Source: Fragilariopsis cylindrus CCMP1102 (lineage: Eukaryota; Bacillariophyta; Bacillariophyceae; Bacillariales; Bacillariaceae). From it: a stretch of DNA of 64,000 bases. The position numbers and the translations under genes are program-made. The notes beneath the pieces were generated by a model. It had not been told where the DNA came from, searched no databases, and was given only the letters and a program-made list of their open reading frames with translations. The stretch lies in contig FMBT01000294.1 of assembly GCA_900095095.1 (NCBI GenBank), positions 434,001 through 498,000 of the forward strand, written 5' to 3'. Shown piece by piece: positions 36,605 to 48,816 of the stretch; the stretch's first letter is position 1, and each line of letters begins with the position of its first letter.

Positions 36605-37919
36605 GTATTGTATTGTACTGTATTGTTTTTTTATTTAATGGGGTGGGACCCACCATTACCAGCTATATACCCTGTTGTAAAAGCATGGGATGGGTTATAT
36701 CTAGCAGCAAGGCTTGTCAGAGAGTAGTTAGTGCTCTCTCTTTACTGCCACACAAGCACATACTTCATTACATTGATTGGGTGGCTCATTTTTGAATACT
36801 GGTGTACACACTGCACTGCACGCTACATCCATACCTTCCTGCCTCCCCCTCCAGTCAAAAAATTGGAGGAAGTTTGCTCTTATGATTGTGTTGATGGTTG
36901 GGGGGTGTCTTTTAATGAAATACTACTACTAACAGTAGATCAATTGATGGAAAGCTTTCTAAAATCGCTTGGTTTCTTATGGTAGGTTGTTGTGTGGAGT
37001 CAACATCATGTTTATTTAGTGTTTAGTGTAATTGACGCCAATGATAGATAGAGCACATTGATAGTATTATCAGTCAGTGCACAGTAATTATACCTATTAT
37101 TTATTTAGTGATAAAATTCAAAACTTCAACGTATCAATTCCGCTTTCTCAAAAGGTTATATAATATAAGACGTGGATAGCATAGTAGGAACATACCCAGG
37201 CAATATTGGCCGTATACTGTACTGTTGTATTCCTTCTTTTTTCATACGCCATTATTTTTTGATGTCTTCAATGACATGATGTGTTTCTACAGTAGCCTTA
37301 ATTAAAGGCATTGAAAAATAACAATGGTGTTCTTTAAGCTCTCTGGGAATTGATTAATAAGTGTACGTAAACAATGATAGTATGTATTATTAATTTATTG
37401 TTAGTTACGGTACTGTCAACATAGTAAATTGGTTGAACATCAACCAAACCCAAGAACCATATGTAATATATTCAAAATATTATATATTGATAAATCTGAA
37501 ATTGTTGTCAATCATGCATTTGCGATTCGCAAAATCAATAAAGAAGAAAGACGCTGTACAGTACTTCAAAGTACTTAGAGTTATGTTCTGATACTGAATA
37601 CGGTATCGTAAATTGTGCCTGAGAATTACAAGCATTTTGGTCGAAAGTTAAATACGCACTCGAATATCAACTTTTGCTCACCTTTTTGTGTTTGTTTTAC
37701 GATTATTATTAATTACATTCGCTCGTACTGTATGCAGGATATGCCACTCTCATACTAATGAATCACATCTTGATATCACTAATTTCTTGTCACGCTATTT
37801 ACTACTGTACGGCCTTGTTTGTATATAACAGGTAGGAGCTAGCCACTACACGCACTAGTACGAAGCCAGTAGAATAGTATATGTAGAGTCATAATAATAT
37901 TATAGACAGAATAGCAAAA

Positions 37920-39131
37920 ATGAATACAAGTAATATACATGATATACCCATGATTGATAATCCTCTTCGTATTTGTAATGGCAATAATCTTTCTAAACAA
38001 CAAAACAAGTTAAAAATAATGATGATGATGCAATCATCAGATTCAACATTATTAATGGATTATAGCACGATGAGTATGAATAGTGCATGTACCATGTCTT
38101 CATCGAGCAATGCCATCGCTACCGTGGATAATGACGATGACGACGATGATGATGATAATGATGACGATGGTAACAACAACAACAACAACAACAAGTGCCA
38201 ACAACAACTGCAGAAACAGAAACAGCAGAAACAACAACAGGCGAATCAGAATCATCCCACCACCAAACACAAGCGTTTACTACAAATACTTCAAGGAGGG
38301 TGGAAAAAGGAACAATCAACGGATGTAAAAGTAGAAGAAGATATCAATTTACTGTTACAACAACTAGAATGGGATAAAGATGAAGAAGATGATGAAGATG
38401 AAGTAGAAGTAGTAGAAGAAGATGAAGTAGAAGTAGAAGAAGAAGAAGAAGTAGAAGATGATGAAGAAGAAATAGTAGTAGTAGTAGAGGAAGAAGAAGA
38501 TTGTCAACAGCAACAGGAAGAAAATTTAGATCTTCCTTTGATACCAGCAGATCCATTATCCGATATAATCAACCTGGCGATATTTACAAGTAGTACTAAT
38601 ACTAGTAGTACTAGTACTAGTAATAATACCAAAACGACAACAATAAAGAAACAGCAGCAACAGGAAGAACAAGAACAAAAACATGTTCGTTTTGGGTCAT
38701 TAACAATCCATGAACATTCCCTTGTAATGGGTGGTGCGGGATTACCATCAAGAAGTGGTCCATCCATATCCTTATCATGGAAACAAGATACCTGTATAGA
38801 ATTACCATCTGTTATAGTATATGAAGAATCACGACCGTGCGTACCTCGGAATGGGAGTGAAATGTTACATACCAAAAATCAACGGATTGATTTATTATTA
38901 GGATCCGGATATACATTTAGAGAAATTAGAGATTGTGGTATGGAATGTGATATAATACGTAAACAACGTCTACAAACAGTCAAGAAGGTACAACAACGAT
39001 CATCTATCACAAGAATTGGAAATAAAATTCGTCAAACGATTTTTAATAGTAAAGAAAAACGAATAATGAAGAGATCATCGGTAGTTACAAACAACAACGA
39101 CGAAAGGCGAAAGCGCTCCAATACTATCTAG
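37920..39131 (+). CDS. Orphan acidic protein with conserved VRFG...IHEH domain
   Basis: Intronless, 403 aa; ATG at 37920. Residues 1-230 are low complexity (Asp, Asn, Gln and Glu/Val runs encoded by GAA/GTA repeats). The C-terminal region, from about 255, is different: HVRFGSLTIHEHSLVMGGAG, ISLSWKQDTCIELPS, YEESRPCVPRN, then a helical LLGSGYTFREIRDCGMECDI and a basic tail ending in KRSNTI. From memory, proteins with this VRFG/xWxxD/RP arrangement form a large family of unknown function in diatoms and other stramenopiles. The strong low-complexity expansion is specific to the N-terminal half. Confidence 0.75.
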   Translation: MNTSNIHDIPMIDNPLRICNGNNLSKQQNKLKIMMMMQSSDSTLLMDYSTMSMNSACTMSSSSNAIATVDNDDDDDDDDNDDDGNNNNNNNKCQQQLQKQKQQKQQQANQNHPTTKHKRLLQILQGGWKKEQSTDVKVEEDINLLLQQLEWDKDEEDDEDEVEVVEEDEVEVEEEEEVEDDEEEIVVVVEEEEDCQQQQEENLDLPLIPADPLSDIINLAIFTSSTNTSSTSTSNNTKTTTIKKQQQQEEQEQKHVRFGSLTIHEHSLVMGGAGLPSRSGPSISLSWKQDTCIELPSVIVYEESRPCVPRNGSEMLHTKNQRIDLLLGSGYTFREIRDCGMECDIIRKQRLQTVKKVQQRSSITRIGNKIRQTIFNSKEKRIMKRSSVVTNNNDERRKRSNTI

Positions 39132-39906
39132 CTTGGCTGTGCAGTGCAATGTAATACAAATACAGTCATTATAGCAAAACAACAACGCAGTAGGATAATA
39201 CTAGCCCATACTTAAAAAATACTATTATAGCACATGAAAGTTCAATTTGTGATGTAACAAATTATCCAATACTATTTCAAAATTAAACAAACAGTCATCT
39301 TGATATTACTACTGATAAATTGAATGCATTTAATTTGAATATAATACAAATAGACCTGGCAATACGTGTTGTTGTTCCTACTGTGCCTAAGTAAGATAAG
39401 ATAAGTAGGTAGATGAAAGTAAACGAACGAACGAACGAACGAACGAACGAACGATAATTAATGTATGATGCAATATCAATGTATCTTGACGAAATTAGAT
39501 TAAATTGGAGCAAAGATGAAGTCAGAAACCCTTCCACCACCCTTTACCGTAAGTCATATTCGACCAGAACAATAATTAATAATAACGCACACACACGCAC
39601 ATACACACACACATCACATCACATCACATTACATCAAACATCAAACATTATATCATATCACATCACACACACACAGCTAGCACATTACGCTGTTCGGATT
39701 AGAGCAAATAGTAATTGATAATTATTGATGGGGGAGGCCCGTCCATCGATCTCCTACCCAGAGCCGACAAGTAATCACAACTGAGAAAAAGATCAAGGAA
39801 GAATTGGGAAGGCTCGCCATTATGATTGTTTTGTTTTTTGCCGTGTTACTACTTTTAATGATCATTATTTTTTATTGACTTGAAGTCATATTTAAATTTT
39901 TTAATT
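39132..39906. other. Convergent intergenic region rich in short repeats
   Basis: 775 bp between the 3' ends of the orphan acidic gene and the FAS1 gene. It contains an (AACG)n tract at 39421-39454 and CA-rich repeats at about 39588-39680 (ACACACGC and ATCAC units). No gene seen. Confidence 0.6.
39421..39454. repeat. (AACG)n microsatellite
   Basis: About eight AACG/ACGA tetranucleotide units. Confidence 0.93.
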
Positions 39907-40557
39907 TTACTTGCCCCCTTGTTCAATCTTAGTCGTATGTGTCGCAACGCCTTTGTATCCTGGAATCAGAACTCTGTCTATGGAGTGAATTACGCCATTA
40001 TCGCATTCAATATCACACGGGTAAGATGTTTGACCGATTTCCCCAATCATACCGATAATCGCATCATCTAGGAAATCTTTTCGATATTTCCGGGTATAAG
40101 TAATCGATTCGCCATTTAATGTCTCGTAAGTATCAGTTGTTGAAAAGGAATTGGAATCGTGTTTGCCAAGAATAATATGATACTTGAGAATATCTTCGTC
40201 CAAACATCCTTTATAGGCGAAGCATGCTGCGTCGGTTGGAGCTAGAAGCGTATAGGGACCAATCCCCTTGAGTGTATTTTTAAGCCCAGCTTGATCAAGT
40301 GCCGCTCTAAAAAAGTCAAAATTATCATAGCCTTTGATTTCATCTTCGAATTTACCCACTTTCTTGCCTTCATAACCCCAGGCAACACTCGGTCCTTCTA
40401 TACTTCCCACCATTGAATATATGTCACTCCATGCCTTCAGCGAGGAAGAGGAGGTGGCGGAGGTGCTGGAGGATTCGCACCTCTTATTGGTTGGGGCAAC
40501 AACAAAGGCTGATCCAGCAGTGACTGCGAGAGCAAAAGAAAGTAGAAGAAACTTCAT
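39907..40557 (-). CDS. Fasciclin (FAS1) domain protein with plastid-type leader
   Basis: Intronless, 216 aa from the ATG at 40557; another in-frame ATG at 40599 adds 14 residues. The leader FLLLSFALAVTAGSAFVVAPT ends in an ASAF-like motif (GSAF/V), the diatom plastid presequence mark, although cleavage with simple secretion is also possible. A single FAS1 domain fills the rest: FDFFRAALDQAGLKNTLKG, YTLLAPTDAACFAY (H1), LKYHIILGKH, ESITYTRKYRKD and DNGVIHSIDRVLIPG (H2). FAS1 domains mediate adhesion or ligand binding; plastid members also occur in algae. Head-to-head with the DUF6824 gene but 2.3 kb away. Confidence 0.9.
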   Translation of the reverse strand: MKFLLLSFALAVTAGSAFVVAPTNKRCESSSTSATSSSSLKAWSDIYSMVGSIEGPSVAWGYEGKKVGKFEDEIKGYDNFDFFRAALDQAGLKNTLKGIGPYTLLAPTDAACFAYKGCLDEDILKYHIILGKHDSNSFSTTDTYETLNGESITYTRKYRKDFLDDAIIGMIGEIGQTSYPCDIECDNGVIHSIDRVLIPGYKGVATHTTKIEQGGK

Positions 40558-42862
40558 ATCGTTTGTGGAATTAGTATACAGTAGTACAGTAAGCTTCATC
40601 AAGTACAGTGTAGTTGTTTTTGTGACGACGAATCGTGTCGATATTTATTCTTTGAAATTCGACCTAAATTTCTTATTTCAAAACAAATCAATTACAGTAT
40701 GTACGGAAGCGAGGTCTTTCTTTGTAACGTTAGACGAAGTGCGTTTTGCTGCCTTAGATCTTTTGACTATTTTCATTCACGCTTTGTGTTCTTTGGTTCG
40801 TCCTCTTCCTCGAGAGGGAAACCGTAAATAATGACGTACTTAAGGTTTATCCGTTTCGTGAATAAAAAAATTATTTTATTCCTGTTCAATATTATTACGG
40901 GCTTATATTTCCAGATTCAATCATGATAGACATCGGAGTCACGAGTTCATTTCTCTCAGCAATAATTTACTGCCGCACGTTTTCTAAATTAATGTACCCT
41001 TGCGCGTTGTGGGGGGTCAAATCCATTAATTTCAATAGTAGAATTTAGAAGAATTCCTCCTTTTCCTCCTTCCCCCTCTCTTCGTACTAGGACTACAATA
41101 CTTGTACTGTACCATCTCCTATCGCTGCTATGGACCTCACCCCTATTATTGGCACTACACTAGTTAACTAGTTCTTATTCTACCATCCAATAGGATAATT
41201 TGTACGTAAACTATAGTTTTACGCTATACAGTAGTCAAGTAAATAACACGCAAATAACACATACAATACAATTATTATCGCCTTACGGCTTTCATGTCTC
41301 ACTGTGTTTGAGTTTTCTAAATACATGTTCGGTTTGTAGTGTAACTGGTGATGTTGGGTGTTGCGCAAGTATAGAAAATACGCGTGTTTTCGAGCAAAAA
41401 ATGGTGGATTTGGGGTGCGCGAAATGGTGGATTTGGTCGAATATAGTGGAGGATTTGTCCTAGGACCCTTGTGTGTACCCAAAGTCTATGACAGAGTCCT
41501 AGTGAGCCTTAGCTAGCTAGCTACAGTAACCTCAGCTTGACTGTTTGCCAAGCTTTTGATTCGCAAAAATATAGACCCACTATTTTTCAGTGGAATGTGA
41601 TTTTTCATGGCTTAAATGAAAGATTTTGATGAGGGCTTCCTATTGGTGCATCACTTTTGTCAAAGTCACAAATATTTTAAAAGTTATAGCCCAAAACATA
41701 AAATCATTTTTAGAATTTCAAATACCCCAACTTGACAATTTGCTCACCACATATTAACTAGTTAAAACCAAAAATAATTATTTAGTACTAGTGTACGTAG
41801 AATCCTACGCAGAAAATGTTGTTACTAGTATTACAACTAAATACAGTGTGAAAATCTGAAAATATTTTAAATTTTAATACTAGTAAATACACGTTAAAAA
41901 TCTGAAAATATCAATAGGCAAATTGTCAAGCGTTACCCACGAGTCAAGCTGACATTAGGCGCATTTACAGGTTATGATCTTAGAAGTCGACTTGTTTTGA
42001 GTGTTGAGTGTCAACACAAGTCAACGAAAACAGCACACATACACACACTGTACACACATTGTACACATTGTACACATTATAGGACTACACATTATACACA
42101 TACACATACACACCCAAAGCACTAGTTCTATTACAACACGTCTTTGATTGTTTGTTTGGAAGAGGGAGGAGTACTGTAGTATATCTCCAAAAACAAAGTT
42201 ATGAATATAGGAGCCCGTTAAAAAGTCACTGTCTACAGTGACTTTAAGGTAAGGGGACACAGAGAAAAATTCTGCAGATGCCTGCCAGAGGTATCAATTC
42301 TTAAGGGAAAGCTTTTTTAATTTGCCCTCTTCCCAAAGTATGGTCAATGTCATGTATAATGTACACTTCCGTCGAGAACTCGACGAAGCGCGCCTGACAT
42401 GCCCACCGCGAAATTTTCATAGAACAACTAACTGTGTTCCATACCCGCGTGCATTTTACGTACTAATAGGTCCTAAGATAAAATACCTCCTCCCTCCTTT
42501 CAAAAGACTAATAAATACACGTCTAAACGTCGCACATAATATCCATTGACAAATAAATGAATGCACATAAACATGATTGATCGAGACACTGAAGAACATT
42601 TACATCTTCATTACAGTTAGCTGAAATCTACTACTAGTCGTACAACCCTCATCGTGTTTGAATTATTATTTCATTGACCTTCCGTAAGTAGTTAGCAATG
42701 TATTCATCTTCATTTCGTTCATCATCATCAGTATCATCATACGCTACACATAGTGTTTGTTACACTGACGCTCACTCATGCTCACTCGCTCTACTTTTCT
42801 TTCTACCGATTATATTATGAAAAAAGAATCCAATTCGCTCCTACAAGCAAGGAATAAAAATT
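40558..42862. other. Divergent intergenic region (2.3 kb)
   Basis: No supported gene; open frames are below 140 codons and lack motifs. It contains a possible small inverted-repeat element (41532-41952) and a GTACACATT/CACACATAC-rich stretch at 42030-42115. Confidence 0.6.
41532..41952. mobile_element. Possible MITE-like remnant with short inverted repeats
   Basis: Perfect 11-bp inverted termini TCAGCTTGACT (41532-41542 and complement at 41942-41952) enclose 421 bp. A second, nested 13-bp inverted pair, CTTGACAATTTGC, lies at 41731-41743 and 41918-41930. No coding capacity and no clear target-site duplication. Could be coincidence. Confidence 0.3.
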
Positions 42863-45118
42863 ATGAGCTTACCACCAGTTTTTGCTTTTGTAACTCAGGG
42901 CAAAACTGAGCATATGGTAACAATTGTTGATCCTACCGTATTAAAAAAGTTAAAACAAGCAGATGGTTTTAGTCTATCTAAATTAGAACAAGATTCAGAA
43001 ATTCTAATTAAATGGCAATCAACAGGTGGCGAAGAAACTGCTATTGCTTCATCAATTAGATTAGCAGAAGATGTGGGTGGACGTGGTGGACGTCGTAGTT
43101 CTTTACGTTCATCGATATCAATAACACCATCAAAACCAATGGGGGTATCAAAATCTTCGTCATCGACGACGACGACAACAACGACGGCATCATCATCGAA
43201 GAAGAAACCTGGATGGCAAATTGATCTGGAAGCTCACAATGGGCAACCAACCAGCGCATCGTCAACGTCTAAATCGCGTCGCAAGTCTCGTGTGAGTGCA
43301 CAAGCTGCAGCAACAACAGAGGCTTCTGGTGTGGCTGCTGCTACTAAAAATGAGGACAAGCCTGTTCGTCGTACTTCCAATGTGGCTGCTACGAAAGAGG
43401 AAGACAAGCCTGTTCGTCGTACTTCTACTGCTGCTGCTGCCACTTCTTCTGCCACTATCATTAAGAAGAAAGATAAAAACAAGAGTAAGATAATTCCCGT
43501 GAAAAAGACAACTCATGCCAAACACAAACAAACGTACAGTGCCACTACAGCGACGAGTGTAGTTGTCTCCGCACCTAAAGATGCTCCAATTATGAGTACT
43601 GAACCACCAACAAGTACGGTTAGTCAGAACAATCCAATCGTAAACCCGATAGCAATAGTGCTGGAGAAGAAGTCAAAAAAGGGACGAATTCGCAAACCCC
43701 GTCGGGTTATTCCTGAGGTTAAAGATTATATCCCTGAGGAAGAGCAACCTGCCCCAGCCGATGTTGTAGGTGGTCGTGGTGGTGAGTGCCGATCTATTCC
43801 CTCGTCGCCCGTATTTAGATTAAAAGCAGAACAGAATGTTCTTTCTATCTCGCTATTCTCTTTTATTGGGATAGTAAATTCGTGTTTTTTCTTAAATAAC
43901 ACTTAACATCCTTTCTTTTTTTATTTATGACTTGCTTCCATCGACGTATCACCTTAGGTCGCTCGAATCATCATCCTGGTAACCGACCTTATTGGCGGCT
44001 TATTCTGGAGAATCGGACGCGATACAAGAATTGTCGCAGCGGTACGTCAATTTCTCATATCAGTTTAAGGTGCTTTAATTGTTTCTAGTTAGTTAGGTTA
44101 ATTCATTTCGTACGCGCACAGTCACACTCACACATTTGATCTCTAACTTTGAAAAGATCACGACAAAGCCCATATCGCCAACGAAATTTTGATGTACGTT
44201 CAACAATCACTGGGAGGACGGTTCGTGAACATTGACAGTGGAAACAAGCGATGGTTCATCCTACCTGATGCGGTCGTGTTGGATAAAATTAAACAAGCCC
44301 TAAGAGACAAGTACGTCCCGTATTGGGCGAAGGATACAAAGAAAAACGCAAACGGTAACGGCGCAACGCTGCTGTCAATGAAAGCAATTGGCAACCAGAG
44401 AAATATTACACATGGAGCCGCTATGGCTGCAGTCAACGCTAATAAAGCTGCTGCTAATCCAAACAGCAATCTAGGTTTTTTGTTCAACTCGCCTGTCAAT
44501 CAACCTGGACAAGCAGCGGCATTGCCCACAGTCGACGACGTATTAAAAGCGAAAGTCGATCAAATGCCAACATTCAATGGTGCTGGTGCTGTCAATGGCG
44601 CTTTCAACTCGCGAGCGTCCTTCGGATTGAATCCATATCATCAATCTATATTTCCGAATGCTTGGATGGCTTCCATGGGAATGGGCGGTTACATGAATAT
44701 GGGTGGAATATCAGGTGCTATGGGCGCTATGGGTGGTGGTGCTGGTGTTAGTAGCGGAGCTATGTCCAACGGATTTGGATTTGGCGGCAATCCAGGCGCT
44801 CCGGCACTCCCAGCAGGCGCGATGGCGGGTTTCTCCCCATCGCTTGGTCTCATGCAAGGTATGGATATGAAAAGTCTCAATAGTTACATGGAACAGCAAG
44901 CTGCAGCGGGTATGGCGATGGGAATGCCGCCAGCAGTAGCTGCACAAATGGCGAATGGACAATCACTTGGAATCGTACCACCTGCTGATGCAAACAATGC
45001 CCCGGCAAGAGGTAAGAAAAATCTTGCAGAGGCTCCGACTGCTTCATCGACGGGGTCGACGAAGACGGATTTGGAAGCTATGTATGCGAACGCTCTCTCT
45101 AAATCTAAACCGGTGTAA
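42863..45118 (+). CDS. DUF6824 domain protein
   Basis: Three exons, 42863-43781, 43958-44041 and 44157-45118; 654 aa. The introns (176 and 115 bp) interrupt the conserved domain; removal rebuilds DVVGGRGGRSNHHPGNRPYW, LENRTRYKNCRSDHDKAHIA and then ILMYVQQSLGGRFVNID...KRWFILPD. This domain (about 300-400) is hugely expanded in diatoms and has no established function. The N-terminus (residues 1-75) looks like a separate compact segment; a Ser/Thr/Lys/Ala-rich linker with two near-identical blocks (DKPVRRTS) follows. The C-terminal 220 residues are Gly/Met/Ala-rich (GAMGAMGGGAGVSSGAMSNG), unlike a folded domain. A regulatory or DNA-associated role is sometimes suggested for the family; I cannot confirm it. 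Confidence 0.9.
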
Positions 45119-45956
45119 GCGCTGTGTTGGGGGATGGTGGTTGCTGTTGCTGCTACTGCCGATAATGACGTATTTACTGTTGTACAGTATAATGATTTTT
45201 AACGAAATATTAAACTTAAAAGAAAAATGATTATTCATAATATGTCTTGTTATTACGAAAATAGTTATATATCGAAACAAAATACTTGAAGTACCAAAAC
45301 AAACGGTCGGGTATTTGTAGATTGATTCTATCCAGCTCCTCCTTGGTGTAAGTCCAATTGTATGTTCTGTATTCACATCTCCCCCCTATTATCCATATCG
45401 CTACGACATGAAATAGGCACATACATACTATGTTTGAGTGAAGTATCAAACCATATTAACATAGTATCGGATGAGACGTGCATCAAAAAATATTATTGAA
45501 AGGGACACACTAGATTTTTCAATCTGTCGTGCTTTCAAAACTCAGATCGCACCCAATCGCGCTGAATCCACTCGCGTCAAATCGACCAATAAAAACTAAC
45601 ACAGCCGGTGGAATTAAGAAATCACCCGGAAGTTGATATTCACGCGGGATTGGAGAAATCTCAAATCGCACCAAATCGCTTTACCTACACATAACTTACA
45701 ATACTTACTTTATATCATAGTACTATTCGACTAAGTTCAACACTTTTATTATTATTTAATCTAAGTAGTCAAAACGAGTCGGTTATGTAGTTTCACTTTT
45801 TCACTTGTGGGTGAGAAAATCAAAATAAAACCAGAAACTGCTAAAAACAGCAGTAGAACGCGTAGAAACCTGGTTGAAATCCTGTGCTAAAAATATGTAG
45901 TTACGGTACTTAACACTATTTTCAAATATTTATTTTTTAGAATACGAAACTCTCAT

Positions 45957-46020
45957 TTTCTCTCTCTCTCTCTCATTTTCTCTCTCTCTCATTCTCTCTC
46001 TCTCTTATTCTCTCTCTCTT
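45957..46020. repeat. Compound (CT)n microsatellite
   Basis: Four CT runs separated by ATTTT or ATT interruptions. Confidence 0.92.
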
Positions 46021-46230
46021 TACTTCTCCACGCAATGAACTTAGACGCCCCCTCGCGCAGAGCGACAAATCACAAAACTAACTTTACCTACAGTATCGAT
46101 CGTGACCATCGCAATCATCATCGATCAGTCAATCTTTATAATCTCGATCATCACAATATTACTGTGATACTGCCTTTAATTTAAGAACCCATCAACACGC
46201 TTTCGGATGGGATATTGTTACAGCTAAATA

Positions 46231-46342
46231 GAATCCGAATCGAGTGGAATTGAATCTGAATCAATTTCTCGATCGTATCTTTAAATCGAATCCGAATCGA
46301 GTGGAATCATCGAATCGAATCGAATCGAATCGAATCGAATCA
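46231..46342. repeat. Duplicated segment and (AATCG)n tract upstream of the 7TM gene
   Basis: A 20-bp segment GAATCCGAATCGAGTGGAAT occurs at 46231-46250 and again at about 46288-46307, followed by six to seven AATCG/CGAAT pentamers up to 46342. These read in frame with the receptor but without an ATG, so they belong to the 5' leader. Confidence 0.85.
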
Positions 46343-46411
46343 TTTTCCGAAGCTTTACATCGAATCAAATCGAATCAAGTCAAGTCGAATCAATTGACTC
46401 GATCGCACACG

Positions 46412-48816
46412 ATGGTTTATCCCCTTATGTTAGACTTAGAAGCAGAAAGATTCCTATCATTTTTACCGATGTTCACTGGGTTTTTGTCTGTATTGGGTTC
46501 AGGATGGCTTATTATTGAAATTGTAACAACAAAAAGTAAACTCCATACGGTCTATAATCGATTGCTCCTTTCAATGTCAATAATAGACGTATTTGTTTCT
46601 ATAGCATATATGTTTAGTACAATACCATCTCCAAAATCTTCGTATGAGGTCATATGGGCGTTCGGTAACATACAGACATGTACTGCTCAAGGTTTTTTCA
46701 TTCAGCTCGGGATCATACCTCCGATCTGTAAGTTTACCGGTAATATGTTTGATAAAGTATCGCAAAGACTACAATACAATAGAATACATTACAATACAAT
46801 ACACAAACATTATTTCGTGTAGAAGATCGTAAATATTACAACATGAGAAATATAAGATCTCACGACCCTTGTTTTTCTTCTTTTCTTTTTTGTGAATACC
46901 ATGGATCACTATTTGACATTATATTGAATAAAGATCATGTGTGCCTTTCCATATATTTCTTACTCATTGTAAACCTTGAGGTGACAGAAGATACTATTGC
47001 GAGGTACGTGGAGCCGCTGATGCATGTGGCGGCATTAGGTTTCGGATTCGGTACAGCTATCGCCTCAATTGTTTTGGATCTATTCAATAACGCAACTATT
47101 TGGTGCTGGATTGCGCGGCTACCCTATAATTGTACAGATAGTTTTAATAATGATAGTGTACCTATATTGAATACTTGTGCACGGGGCGACAATTCATATA
47201 TTTATCGATACGCCTTTTTCCTAGTTCCATTATGGATGTCTATGTTTGCAGTGTTGGGCATTAATATAGCTATATTCCGCGTTGTACGGAAAAGAGAAGC
47301 TAAAGCTGACAATCTTCATGCTATTCATCACGCAAAATATGGACAAACTGCTGCGTCAGGTTTAGATGCTTCGGGATCCGAAGGGAAGTGCACGAGGACT
47401 TCTGTAATAGTGGAAACCATACAAGATGATATAGAACAAAAGAGAGGTTCCTTTCTTAAAAAGATGTCGTCTAAAAGCTTCGGGTTTGGATATGCTAACT
47501 CATCATTTTTCAACAAGATATTAAAGTATGATAGTTCTAAATGCCGGGACGATATAGAAGAAAAGAAAAAAATCACCTCCCCTGGTCCTATTTTAGTACC
47601 ACTCAGCGATGAAAGACATACATCAATTCGCGAACAAAAAATCGACGAGGTAGAAGAAACTAATATCTATCCTTCACACCCACTAGCAGAAGGAGAGAAA
47701 AGCGACTATTTGCACGAAGAGGAATTGCAAGGCGAGTCTTTGAATTTATCATATGAAGGACATCTCAACGACACCAAAGAGACGACAAAAGACAGTGATC
47801 ATTTGCATGCATCAAAATCTGATAAAAAGAAACAAGACAATAGCGAAAATAAAAAGAAACAAGATCAAGACGACACCAACAAAAGCTCACACTTGCGAAT
47901 AATGACGATACCAGAGATAATAGCTCAGCGTTTTGTTCGGCAGCATTCGCACCGACATCAGAAGAAACAAGAAACGAATAGAGATTCTAATAAGAGTGCT
48001 GATGTTAGGTTCGTTTTGGATAACATCGAAGATTACCCGTCCGCGGCAAGACAATACGCAGCAGCTTATCATATAAGTGCTCGTGTTATTAAAGTTCAAT
48101 CAATTGCATTTGTAGTTGGTTTTTGGATGATTTGGCTATTACCCACCATCAATCGATTGATTCGGGAATTTAAGCCAGAAAATTATTTCGTGTTAATATT
48201 TTTTCAAGCCTTCTTTGAGCCCCTCCAAGGTGTGTTCAATGTCATCATATACAGGATTTTGTACTACATACGTTTGAAACAACGCTATCCACGGTGGACG
48301 ACAAGAGAGCTCCTTCGGCGTACATATCGTTGGACTTTTTTGGGACCTCCTAAGGGCGATCCAGCAGAGAAAGCCGAGAGTTTAAGGGAAGTTGATGTTG
48401 ATGTTGATGTTGATTTTGATGTAGACGAGAATATGGCTAGTGAACGAACAAGAATATTAAGCACGAATGGCGACCGCCTCGACTCTACCGGAAATATTAA
48501 TTGTGTGCACTATGACCTTGTTTCTGGCTATCCATCTATGCGCAATTCTAATTTCTTGTCTGCAATGCCAGAAGCAATTCCTGACGAATTTCCAACAGTC
48601 ATTTGGAATCAAAGCCTCTCAGGACCATCTGATTTTCCCAAAATCGTCGCTCCAATGGCCGATCTCCCAATTGCTGGCGAAGAAATGGAACATTCTAGCT
48701 ATCCAATGGCAGGAAACAACGAAATGGAGGTTGAAGTAATGGCAGATAATAGTTATAATTCGGAGAACAACAACGAGGACAAAAAAAATACGTGTCATGA
48801 TAGTGCCTCTCCTTAA
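46412..48816 (+). CDS. Seven-transmembrane receptor-like protein (diatom GPCR)
   Basis: Two exons, 46412-46727 and 46934-48816, with a 206-bp intron; 732 aa. The upstream in-frame extension to 46244 begins with GTG, so the ATG at 46412 is used. Splicing yields QLGIIPPIYHVCLSIYFLLIV, an intact third membrane helix. Helices lie near residues 14-36, 47-68, 90-118, 131-157, 197-221, 492-512 and 523-550. A Cys (TCTAQGFF) heads helix 3, as in rhodopsin-like and cAMP-receptor-like folds. Between helices 5 and 6 is an unusually long, charged cytoplasmic loop of about 270 residues; the tail holds another 170 with a DVDVDVDF run. Known family: 7TM receptors signal through G proteins; ligand and coupling are unknown. 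Confidence 0.85.

Larger units (their letters stand above)
35166..37919. other. Large intergenic region (2.75 kb), no gene supported
   Basis: The largest gap in the window. Open frames are short (60-84 codons), Cys/Val-rich or repeat-derived, and lack conserved motifs. Contains an 18-C tract and a (TG)n microsatellite. It could hold decayed mobile DNA or a noncoding RNA, but I see no specific evidence. Confidence 0.65.
45119..46411. other. Intergenic region with CT and AATCG repeats
   Basis: 1.3 kb without a gene. A related pair of segments, each with AATCGC/ATCGCAC motifs, lies at about 45540 and 45658. A (CT)n cluster and AATCG repeats follow before the 7TM receptor start. Confidence 0.6.

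Noticed and set aside
36067-36985. Open frames of 60-84 codons rich in Cys and Val
   Set aside because: They derive from the (TG)n repeat and neighbouring AT-rich DNA; no domain or splice partner found.
45540-45690. Two AATCGCACC-containing segments as a transposon terminal repeat pair
   Set aside because: Similarity is short and imperfect, with no inverted orientation, target duplication or coding content.
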